Origin: Branchiostoma belcheri
Lineage: Eukaryota > Chordata > Leptocardii > Amphioxiformes > Branchiostomatidae
Length of the DNA: 64,000 nucleotides
Direction: 5' to 3'
Assembly: GCF_001625305.1 (NCBI RefSeq)
Contig: NW_017804464.1
Span: forward strand, 2,959,980-3,023,979
Shown here: positions 37,301 through 48,885 of the stretch, piece by piece
How the letters are laid out: each line of letters starts with the position of its first letter
Numbering within the stretch: the first letter of the stretch is position 1
The notes under the pieces: generated by a model
Told to the model about the DNA's origin: nothing
Databases searched by the model: none
What the model saw: the letters and a program-made list of their open reading frames with translations, nothing else
Program-made: the position numbers and the translations under genes

Positions 37301-38500
37301 GCATGGGCTCTCCAACTCTTTTCAACAATGGCTACTGTATTCTATCGTGCAAACACTCTTCTGATAAGAATGGTGCACTCACATTCATTGTAGGTCATCA
37401 CACAATTTTGATGTCATAGAATTTTCAAGCAGGCTGCGACAGAATCAACTGCCTACAAGGATCTATAAGACAGGCTGGACAGATTCAAAACTATCCCAAG
37501 ATTGCATTCAGTTTGTAATTGCATGATGATCGCACAACATGTGTGACCAGGCCCTGACTGCCAGACGCCAGTATGGATGACATACATGTTTGTACTGTCA
37601 CATCATTCACAACTTTTAAAAAAGGGACAGAGTACCTTCAGTTTGTTAGTACATGTATTTCCTTATCACATTGCTGTATATACTCAGCATAGGAGATTCT
37701 ATACCTTCTTCCTACAGAACATGTAACATTACATGTAGATGTGAAATGCATCACTAATGTTGAAATATAACATGTTTAAGTTTCCTCCCATGGACCCCAA
37801 GTTGTTTGAAACATTTTTCCCTTGAATCACTTTCAAGTAATCTGGTTATGTGGACAACAGCAAAAGGCCAAAAAAAAAACAAAGGCATGATGGCTAAATT
37901 GTTCACAAAAGCTAGATACACAATTGTACCCTCACTAACTGTACATAAGGGTTGTAAAATACTTATTACAAAACACGGCCAGTTGCTTATTAGTCGTAAC
38001 TAAGATCTCAAGGCCTTCCTTGTTACTCTTGGCAACCCTTGTCATCATCATGTTGCAAAACTGATTGCATGAAGTTTACAAGCAACTTTAAAAAAATCTT
38101 AACAAACCTTGTTTCCTTTCACCCATGATTACTAAACAACTACTGAACTAGCTTCATTTCCTGCTACAGCTTTCTGTAGAGCTTGTATCAGAATAAGTGG
38201 CTGACATTTTTGTGATTATTGAAGAAGCCACATACAGTGTACATGTAAGGCTACAGAAATTTCACACACAAAACACCTACATGTTCCAGGGGTACTAGTA
38301 ATAATTATGTATTTAGAATCAGCAGTGGACAACTGTTATGGTACTTCATACAATCTTCTACTCTTATCATCTAGTCTAGTTGACTCATCCAAACTTTGCC
38401 CCCGTATTAAGCAAAAAGCATCATCCTCATTGGCTATCACACTGTGCAACTGTCCAATCACAATTCAGCCTTTGATGAAAGCTGTCAATTTGTGTCGCTG

Positions 38501-40477
<1,977 letters not shown>

Positions 40478-41642
40478 CTGCACAACAACCTACACATGCA
40501 GTAAGGACAATCTCTGTGGTGAGTCCCGATAGTGCATGTAACATTACATGTAAATTATACAAGCCAATTGTGTGCTATGACAAGGTGCTACATGTATTAG
40601 TGCAGTCCTAGAATTCAGTCTTACAAAGGGTAGGGAGGCAATAATCAATCGTCAACATTACAAATTTACAACAAATGCTGTTAGTAAGGCGATGAAGAAA
40701 GGTGGAGCAGTTACGATTCAAACAAAGGTTTTCCACCATGCCATGATACCCAATCAAACTACATGTATACCAGTATCCGTTTCTACCTTAGTTCTTGGGT
40801 CTTCGCTCTTCATGCTCTGAAGTAAAACTAGTACATTTTGTACTTATTAAGTCATGATAAAGATACATTCATCTCTTAGAAACACCGTTAAGTGTACTGA
40901 GAAACCAGCAAAATTATCTCACAAGTATCCTCCATGCGTCATAAAATATTTCTGTAGCTCCATGTTTACCTCAGAAAGTAACTCAAATTTTGGCCCAAAA
41001 TGTCAGTTTTTATCTAAATCATACCCTAAAATTTCCACCAATAATGCTATAGAGTGTATACATACCAAATCCGGACCGATATACGGTGTAAATTCGCTAG
41101 AAAATGACGAAATCGCCGAAAATTCTGACGACTACACAGAAATCTGTCGGCCTCGTCGCACTGCGTCTTTCTACAAAGGTCACAGGTTACTGAACTATAC
41201 CACTATTTCCAGGAGGGGTGTTAAATTCTTTTCACTGCGATTAAAAAATTTTGTCATAATTACAACGGTTCTTTATTTATTACGTCTCAATCTATCTCAA
41301 TACATATCTTCCTTCTTTCTTTCATTTGTCCTTTTGTGTGATTTTATTCCGAACATAAATACATGCTTTAGCAAATTTCATAAAAATCATACTATCCCCC
41401 CTTTTAACCAGTGGTATATTCTTTCTGAGGCATGGTGGGAGAAATTCATCATCGACAACAACAGAAATGGTGGGAAATTGAAATCTAAGAATTGTACCCC
41501 CGATAATCTTTTTCCTACGTTGTTTATAGGAAATATGTTGGTAATCTAGACCAGTAGCAATGAGTAGATAGTGTCAGGGTCGTGTCTGTTTTTTCTTAAG
41601 ACTGAAAACATTCCGATCATGACGTCAGAAATAGGAATTTCT

Positions 41643-41806
41643 CGGTGTAACAGACCAGGTTGTCTCCCTGTGAATATGTGACAGGTGTAGTACTAGGCAA
41701 TGTTGTTCCCTTATCAATATTTGACAGGTGTAGCATACCATATTGTCCCCCAATGAAAATGTTTCAGGTGTAGCAGACCATGTCGTCCCCCTATGAAGAT
41801 GACACC
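41643..41806 (+). repeat. Degenerate tandem repeat of about 41 bp containing a start codon
   Basis: Four diverged units, each like GGTGTAGCAGACCATGTTG then TCCCCCTATGAAAATGTGACA. The last unit contains the start ATG (41780) and the first eight codons of the downstream gene. Confidence 0.7.
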
Positions 41807-44607
41807 TTTACGGAGGCGAGTGACAGTCAAACAGAAGCGTCTGTCGGAGAAGGACGTAGAAAAGAAGCCGACCTTGACCATGATGACTCACTTTCAAGGA
41901 CTCACACATCAGGTAAGCTTAATATCAATATCTTTGAACTTTAAAGAGGAAATAATCAGTGTCCCATGTCTATAAAGTTACTTTATGTTTACCGAAGAGA
42001 AAACATATTATTTTTGGTTTCCTCTTCTTCTTCTCCAAACTAATAAGGTCAATGACCTGAACTAGATGTCTGTCACCATGGTAACTAGTAACTGTCACCA
42101 TGGGTTACATCATGTTGCAAATTTTTAGCAGGAGAGATTTAGACTAGTACTCCTGTCACCATATATTTGAATGTGTTTTGAGTAAGACTAAGAATAACGG
42201 AGCATACCATATGTGAAGGTAAACATTATGCATTTGCTTTGCAAATGTTTTATTTGTAGTCACTATATACCTTTTCTTCAGAGTCGCAAGAGCGTTGGTC
42301 AGAGGATGTTTCGCAATCGTCTGACAGAACATCGCTGACCTCGGAGAATGGCGGACACCTCCAGGTGTACAGCGTGTCGTCTATCGGAGAGAGTGAGTCG
42401 CGTAGCTCCCTCAGCAGCAGCGGGAGGATCGTGGAGAGATGGTCACACAGTAGTACAACTACTGGGGTTAGTCTCTCACAAGGTAGGATTAGCTTTTTAT
42501 TTCATGTCACTGTTTTGATGGATTTAGGAAAACTTTGATTTTGTCTCTCCTCTCAAAAAGGAGATTCAGATAAGATTCTGACAAAGTGACTTGCTCAGCT
42601 CAAGTTGCTGTATAATAATGTGCTGTTTTTCAGATATTTCCACAGAGCTGACAGAAGACTCAGCTGCAGACAGAGATGCCAGCTACTCTGAGGATTTTAT
42701 CACCACTAGTGCCACATCAGTTGCCGAGGAGGATGTGAGGTGTGTGTGTGTGTGTGTGTTTGTGTATAACGTTACAAACTTACATGCACTGTATATGCAT
42801 GTGCATTTGTGTGCATGAGGACTGGCAATACAATGCTTTTCACATACCACTACAGGTGAATCCTTCCACATTAGTTTATAGACCCTTCAATGCAAAGTTC
42901 TGTTCCTGTACGTCAGCAGATCAGTTACTATCAGTAGTTCTGTTACTGTCAGCAGTTTTGACAGTTTCATCAAAGTTTTCATAGATCTGCTTGTTGGAAG
43001 TCCCTATTATAATGCTGGAAATGTTTGGCTTCAGATTATAGAGGCAACATCCAACATATGCAACATATATGTACCAGTAATAATATTTCTTCTAATTATG
43101 ACTTGTAGGTCAGACAGGAGCTCTGTTGAGTCAGGCTCGGTGAAAGAGGAGTTGGAGGATGAGACCAGTGATCACCATGGAGATGGTTACCATGGTTACT
43201 CAAGTGACGACTTTGAGTCTTCAGGAGGTCAGAGTTCAGCCACAGAATCTGTATCAGCTGAAAAAGGTAATTAAACATGTCTTTGGATATCCCAGTAAAT
43301 TTGATGTTTTTTTTTTGTAATGACAGACACATTGAATGGTTACTGGAAAATTGTTAACCCCAGCAACTACTTCATACTTCCAGAATCTGAAGCCAGGTCA
43401 AACTTCTTACACCGAGCATGCCAACTGGTTAAACAGAACAGCTCAGCCTTGTTAGACACAGAAGTGATGGCCAGCAGTTCAACCCTGCACGAGGCAGCGA
43501 AACCAGGTGAAGAAGACATCAAAGTCACACCTGAACTGCTGGAGTTCTGTTCGAGGAAGCTGCAATTGCTGAAAGAAAGAGCTAGTAGTATGTCAGGTAA
43601 TGGAACTTATTTGTATAAAGTATAGTTTAGATGTTGAAAATATTTGTGTTTTTTTTTCAAGTTCATAGTTTTCATGGTCACTTCACTGCTGCAAACTCAT
43701 CCCACCTACAAACTGGCACTGGCATCTCCTTGGTGTTGCTACTATAACCTAGGTACAATCCAAATTTTTTCTAGCGTAGCGGAACAAAATCTGGATGGTA
43801 CCCAGGCTATTGCCACTACTGTTTCAATGGTGAACTCAAAGATACTGATACATTTATCTATACATTGATTATATGAAATTTATTTGCTCTTTAGATGCCA
43901 AAGGAACTGAGAAAAGTCCTCAAAGGAAGCAGGACACAGTAAAACCTACCACAGACAAGACACACAGAAGTCACAAGCCAAGCTCCAGTAGTGCTTCTAA
44001 GGAAACAAGATACACCAGGAAAGAAAAAGATGCTGTGGACAGAACAAAAACAAGCAGAAGGCACAAAAAGAAATCAAAGTTACCTGAAGAGAGAGGCAGC
44101 AGCATGTCAGGTGTCAGGAAGGCAGTAGTGGAAATCGCACCTCCACAGAATGATTTGAACTCCTCTGTTGATTTGGTTGGTGAAACTGGTAAAACATTAA
44201 GTATAGCCCTGTCAAAGAAAAATCCACCCAGTGCTGATGCCCAGAGTACAGACAGTTCAGTTCCACGAGGTTTAGTGGACAGGATAAAGCTTGACACCAT
44301 GATGCTAGACATGAAAAGGGGAGCCAAGGCAAAGGTGCACAACCCGAGAACCTGCAGGTCCTGTGTGAAAAGACAGGGGGCACTCCAGCAGCAGGAGTTT
44401 GTGAAGAAGAGCCGGGCTAATGTAGAGAGAAAGCTGATTGATGCCAAGGTGGAAAATCATCTGATCAACCACAACTCATTGACTCTGATTGGAGAAATCG
44501 CTCGGACGTTGCCCCGCCCCACAGATGATCCTAATGATGTGTGGGCAAGACTTATGAAGGGAAATACCATGCAAAAAGATGGTGAAAACAGTAGAGATGT
44601 TAGCTGA
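41780..44607 (+). CDS. Ser/acidic-rich protein with C8orf48-like (DUF4606) C-terminus
   Basis: Six coding exons: 41780-41912, 42282-42482, 42634-42739, 43109-43266, 43327-43596, 43895-44607 (526 residues), all GT-AG with matching phases. Residues 1 to about 200 are low-complexity, rich in Ser, Asp and Glu (SYSEDFITT, SSDDFESSG patterns). A Lys/Arg/Ser-rich stretch (RRHKKKSK) follows. The last 90 residues look folded: RTCRSCVKRQGALQQQEFVKK, a helix rich in charge, then NHNSLTLIGEIARTLPRPTD and DPNDVWARLM. The LTLIGEI...LPxPxDDP...W pattern recalls the vertebrate C8orf48 family from memory; a profile search would settle it. Function unknown. An LTR element begins 23 bp after the stop, and intron 1 contains a MITE. 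Confidence 0.82.
41986..42234 (+). mobile_element. Full-length member of the TGTTTACC MITE family
   Basis: The ends TATGTTTACCGAAGA and GAAGGTAAACATTA are inverted repeats. Between them lie the whole family body: CTTCTCCAAACTAATAAGGT, GTCACCATGG, GGTTACATCATGTTGCAA and the CACCATATATTTGAATGTG tail. It is the best reference copy in the window. Confidence 0.7.
42738..42762 (+). repeat. Short (GT)n repeat at a splice donor
   Basis: The exon 3 donor (AG|GTGTGTGTG) is itself the start of a GT dinucleotide run. Confidence 0.7.
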
Positions 44608-44630
44608 CATCTATGTTTTGCTGTACTGTG

Positions 44631-44802
44631 CGCCAGTTAGTGACCAAGGACGCGTTGAACAACTCGGACAACGACAAGTGCAGACGAGGAGTTTTATTCC
44701 AGACGTGTTTACAACACGGAGTCGGTGTTAGGACTGACTCCTGGAGGGGTCACATAAACTATGAGCGCACGGGCTCATTAGCATAACCAACTCTTAGTGG
44801 CG
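44631..44802 (-). repeat. 3' LTR of the gag-only element
   Basis: From CGCCAGTTAGTGACC to CTCTTAGTGGCG. Identical to 47747-47918. Confidence 0.88.
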
Positions 44803-45350
44803 TGATTCCTTTTCTTCTTTCTTTGCTTCTTTCTTTCTATCTTTCTACGGAGGTTAACGTAACGTTTGAAACATATATTAGTATACTGGCTACTACATAT
44901 GCTTAGTAAAACAAAGTCTAGCTAACTTGAAACTTTAGAACTCAACAGCTCATGTTAAAGTGCACTACTGGAAACCAGTTGCAAACTTTGGTCTTAGTTT
45001 GATTAATCACGTTTAAGATACAACTGATTATGTCTTAAACAAGAGGTAACGAACTAGCCCTGAACTTGGCTGACCTTCTACTATCTTTTATCTATATCAG
45101 TATCTAAAACTAGGTCACTAACTAGCCTTGCTGGATGAGTCAAGATAACAAATATATATCCTACTAGATACTGCATGTGAACATAAGAAATACATGTATA
45201 TCATCGTACTACATGTGGGTGGAGGATCACATATCATATTACGAGTGGGTCAGAGTTCAGAATGTTCGTCAAGTAGATGTTCAGGTAGCGATTTTGAATG
45301 TTCTGTAACAGGTACAGTTCAGTTCGTGGTGTGGCCGGTACAGTTCGGGT

Positions 45351-46253
45351 CTAGATTGTGTTATCACGGTGGTGTCTTGGTCGTAGTATGTACTCGCGAT
45401 CGGCTTCCGGGAGATGTGGGCAGGCACTCAAGTAGTGGTCGATGGAAGGTCTGCCTGATTGCTTGCACAGAGGGCACTCTTTCTTGTTCTGGGGTTGCTG
45501 TCCCTGAAACTGTTTGCGGGGATGCTGCAGTCGCAAGGTTCTGATTTCTTCAGTACAGTGTAGCTCAGCTAGCAGGGACTTAAGGGCCAATGAAATCTCA
45601 GGTTTGATAGAAGCCAACGTCTTGTGTCTCAACTCTGCTCCATACCTCTGTTTTACTAGGGCAGGGAGATCTGTGTGTAGCATTCTCAGCCATAACAGTA
45701 CTATCATGTTTTCCAATGATGGAGTGACTTCTTCGTCGGTGGTTACAGCTTCACCGTGATGGGTAATACCCCCCGCACTGGTAAGTAAGTTGTCGTCTAC
45801 GGCTGCTGTCAGCCGCTGGAATAAATCTTCCGGTCTCTCGTTTGGTTCTAACTTGACGCTAGCAATGTCCAAAAAGTACCCTCCGGTGGACTGAAAACCG
45901 AAGTGAAGCCGTATCGCTTGCCATATATCTGACAAAGAGGTACTTGCCTTGACTATACGGTTACGGGAAATGATGGGGCAGAAGTTAGCAATCTGTCCCA
46001 ACATAAGGTCCAAGCTGGCCGCCTTCTGCGCCGCTGTTCGCCGTGCGTTTTCTGGGACAGGGTCGGCATCGTTCGCGAGACCGCGGTTCTCTACTCCTTT
46101 CTTTTGCCAGGTGAATCCGTCGGTCAGGAAAGGAGCAAATTTGGTGTCGAGGGACAGAACGTACACGAGGTTCGATCGCCAGTTCTCGAAGGAGTTGATC
46201 GTCTCAGTCTTGGTTAAGCACCACTGGCGCGGAGCTCGAGTGGCGGTCGCCAT
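45351..46253 (-). CDS. Gag-like protein of the LTR element
   Basis: 300 residues from MATATRAPRQWCL. The start was chosen because the reading frame upstream is only repeat-encoded low-complexity sequence. The N-terminal half (INSFENWRSNLVYVLSLD, then LMLGQIANFCPIISRN and SLSDIWQAIRLHFGFQ) has the layout of retrotransposon gag/capsid domains: a short segment acting on W-x-x-N-L, then a helical region with IW. Near the C-terminus CPLCKQSG followed by HYLSACP gives a C-x2-C-x9-H-x4-C zinc knuckle, a variant of the nucleic-acid-binding CCHC. The frame is intact, in keeping with a young copy. Confidence 0.75.
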   Translation of the reverse strand: MATATRAPRQWCLTKTETINSFENWRSNLVYVLSLDTKFAPFLTDGFTWQKKGVENRGLANDADPVPENARRTAAQKAASLDLMLGQIANFCPIISRNRIVKASTSLSDIWQAIRLHFGFQSTGGYFLDIASVKLEPNERPEDLFQRLTAAVDDNLLTSAGGITHHGEAVTTDEEVTPSLENMIVLLWLRMLHTDLPALVKQRYGAELRHKTLASIKPEISLALKSLLAELHCTEEIRTLRLQHPRKQFQGQQPQNKKECPLCKQSGRPSIDHYLSACPHLPEADREYILRPRHHRDNTI

Positions 46254-46304
46254 GATGTCAGAACAAAGAACAAAGGAACTGACCGAGAGAAGCACGTGCG
46301 TTCG

Positions 46305-46654
46305 TCTGGGCGATGCAGGAACACGCCTTGTTTTGGTGCAGTTCGGTTGCGGACCCGGCGGCCAAGCTGTCTTCCTAAACGAAGGTTGGCCCAATCCGTC
46401 CGGTGCGGGGAACTCTCTTGGTTCGGTCGCCAACCGGCACGAAATTGTCCTCTTCGGGGAAGGGCTGCCCGGATGCGTCGTCTGGGCGATGCAGGAACAC
46501 GCCTTGTTTTGGTGCAGTTCGGTTGCGGACCCGGCGCAAGCTGTCTTCCTAAACGAAGGTTGGCCCAATCCGTCCGGTGCGGGGAACTCTCTTGGTTCGG
46601 TCGCCAACCGGCACGAAATTGTCCTCTTCGGGGAAGGGCTGCCCGGATGCGTGG
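46305..46654 (-). repeat. Tandem leader repeat (two copies, third split)
   Basis: Units 46305-46480 and 46481-46654 are nearly identical. A third begins at 46655, is interrupted by the nested MITE, and resumes to about 47400. They form the leader between the 5' LTR and the gag start, and stay open in several frames, giving long spurious frames on both strands. Confidence 0.85.
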
Positions 46655-46677
46655 TTTGGGCGATGCAGGAACACGCC

Positions 46678-47240
46678 TAGCCTGGGTTCCAGACCCATAG
46701 CACACTGGACACAAATATCTCAGTGAGCCTGGGTCTGGTAGGGTCAGATAGACCTGCCACTCGAACGCTCAGTATCTGAGCGTAAGGCCCAATTGGTGGC
46801 ACAGCAGGAAGCAATTCTACACCTCTGCTATGATTGGTTAAAAACTCCCAGCTGGATCTTTGAATCTTCACCAGCAGATGAGATAAAACTGTAGATAAGG
46901 TGTATCTTGTCCTAATGTGTTAGAGGACTGTTACCTAAACAAACAGGAAAGCCTGGGCTGTACACTACTTCTACTATTAGACTAAGTTCTGCTGTTATTT
47001 TGGAAAATAAACTCCAAAAACATTTAGAAAATTGACTGGTTAATGATTAACTGTTGAGCCCAAGATTGTCTCCTGCTGACCAATGGTGATACCATGTAAC
47101 AGGCTACCTGTGGTGTGAGGGGTCATCAATCACAGCTTCTCCACCCTTTGCTCGAGAGCCTTTCCTAAGAGACCCTACCAGACCCTAGCACACTGAGATA
47201 TTTTGTGTCCAGTGTGCTTTGGGTCTGGCATCCAGGCTAG
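46678..47240. mobile_element. Nested 563-bp hAT-like MITE
   Basis: Ends TAGCCTGGGTTCCAGACCCA and TGGGTCTGGCATCCAGGCTA are inverted repeats. The 8-bp sequence AACACGCC occurs immediately outside both ends (46670-46677 and 47241-47248), a target duplication of the size made by hAT transposases. It has no transposase frame. It inserted into the third leader repeat of the LTR element, so it is younger than that element. Confidence 0.8.
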
Positions 47241-47746
47241 AACACGCCTTGTTTTGGTGCAGTTCGGTTGCGGACCCGGCGCAAGCTGTCTTCCTAAACG
47301 AAGGTTGGCCCAATCCGTCCGGTGCGGGGAACTCTCTTGGTTCGGTCGCCAACCGGCACGAAATTGTCCTCTTCGGGGAAGGGCTGCCCGGATGCGTGGT
47401 TGAACTCACAAAGAAACAAGATGGCGGGCGCGCTGCACTACCGGATGTGGCCGGAGAATGTCGATTCTCCGCCGGCTGGAATAACTGTGGACAGTATTCC
47501 CGGTTGCGTCTTGGAGCCCCGTCGGTCGCCTCCCTGGGTGTGCCGTCGCCGAAAGTGGTTCCGCGTGGAATGTGGCGAAAGGCTGAGGGTCAGGGAAGGC
47601 TTGCTGACCTCGGGTGACTCTTTCTGCGGTCAAAGGAGGATGTCTGTCCGCCTCGTTGCGTGTCACTCTCCGGATGCTTTAAGGTGCGATCTCTTGGACG
47701 AAGTTTTGACGAAGCATGGGTTGGACGTTTCCCAGCGCTGCCGCCA

Positions 47747-47918
47747 CGCCAGTTAGTGACCAAGGACGCGTTGAACAACTCGGACAACGACAAGTGCAGA
47801 CGAGGAGTTTTATTCCAGACGTGTTTACAACACGGAGTCGGTGTTAGGACTGACTCCTGGAGGGGTCACATAAACTATGAGCGCACGGGCTCATTAGCAT
47901 AACCAACTCTTAGTGGCG
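47747..47918 (-). repeat. 5' LTR of the gag-only element
   Basis: Identical to 44631-44802. Host sequence resumes at 47919 with GTGTAGAAGTG. Confidence 0.88.
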
Positions 47919-48278
47919 GTGTAGAAGTGTATAATAGTAAAATGTTGAACTTTATTCGAACACAAGGATTACACAGAGATCAAATTTTCAAATTTTACTA
48001 TGATTATTACCAATACAGATAAACTTTCATGATAACGAGAAGTGTACTAGATTTAATGCATACTTGATATACATGTAGGTATGTTTGATACAGTGGTTGT
48101 GCTTGCTAAAGCCTTTTACATTGTTAGCCAGCTGAAGTTAAGCCAATCGATTATTAAAGTCAGGAATGATACTTGTTCCATAAGTTAATGAAATGTTTAT
48201 TCTTGGATAATAGTTTAAGTAATATCTTAGTTACAGTAAAATTATTACTAATTTTAAACTTAGCATTATAGTATTGTA

Positions 48279-48288
48279 ATAAATAAAA
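48279..48288 (+). promoter_or_regulatory. Candidate poly(A) signals of the C8orf48-like gene
   Basis: AATAAATAAA here, and another AATAAA at 48445-48450. They lie beyond the LTR element, so the host 3' UTR would include the whole element in antisense unless a site inside it is used. The minus-strand phosphatase gene ends at 48886, so the two genes converge here. Confidence 0.4.
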
Positions 48289-48885
48289 GGAATTCTTATC
48301 CCAAACAAATTCAGACGTCAGAAATAGGACTTTCGGGTATAATGCTGGTCCTTATTAGGAAGATGTTGTACTTTTTATCAGCCTTTTTTTTGACAAAGCT
48401 GCTATGTGTTGGCTGTTTGTTCATCTACTGATGTATTATTTTCTAATAAAGTGTCATTTTGCTATGCCTGTGCTGTTGCACATTGAGACTATTTGATCTT
48501 TCTGAAGTGTAATACTTGTATACATGCTTGTTTTCCCTGCTTCTAGCAGTCATAGATAAATTGTTTTTCATGCACATATTCTTGCCATAGGCTTTTCTAA
48601 AATGTAACACTGAAATCATTGATTTTGTTACAAGTATAAAGACAAAACTATGAAGTCTAGAAGCTGGCTTTATCTTACGACAAAAGGTTCTAGGATGTTA
48701 TTGCCATTTGATTAGCCAGAACCATTATGATAGTATTCAAATCAATTTATACTAAAATTTGTACAATTGCAAATCTAAATGCAGCCTAGCTTTGTTGAAT
48801 GATAAAACATTCTGCGTAGACTGGCAGTGGGTCCATGTGCTTAAAGTGCTGTGTCCACGTACATGTACTGTGTCCATGGGTGATG

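Larger units (their letters stand above)
30240..38500. other. Gene-poor stretch; right end is probably the ELOF1 3' UTR and flank
   Basis: No coding exon could be supported. The stretch holds a MITE (32098-32396), a decayed integrase-like fragment (34100-34342), and a CpG-bearing segment near 35000-35080. In that segment the minus strand reads ATGGCGAGTGTGCATGG in a good start context, perhaps a promoter-proximal exon. Short ACAGGTACA-type repeats occur at 32470-32600. Up to about 38500 the sequence is AT-rich, as expected for a 3' UTR and flank of ELOF1 on the minus strand. Confidence 0.4.
44631..47918 (-). mobile_element. Gag-only (non-autonomous) LTR retrotransposon
   Basis: Two direct repeats of 172 bp (44631-44802 and 47747-47918) look identical base for base and enclose about 2.9 kb. 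In the minus orientation the 5' LTR is followed at once by TGGCGGCAGCGCTGGGAA, which starts with the TGG expected of a tRNA primer site. Just before the 3' LTR is a purine run (AAAGAAGAAAAGGAA) of the polypurine-tract kind. The only element-type frame is a gag-like protein; no protease, reverse transcriptase or integrase motif is present, so it would rely on another element's enzymes. Identical LTRs imply recent insertion. A clear target-site duplication was not found (only GTG is shared). Confidence 0.85.

Noticed and set aside
40854-41549. 231-codon plus-strand frame
   Set aside because: AT-rich, no recognised domain, no splice context; it fills the region between ELOF1 and the next gene, which should hold promoters or noncoding first exons.
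45949-46714. Long overlapping plus and minus frames of 130-240 codons
   Set aside because: They run through near-identical leader repeats of the LTR element, which stay open in several frames; only the minus-strand gag frame has protein-like features.
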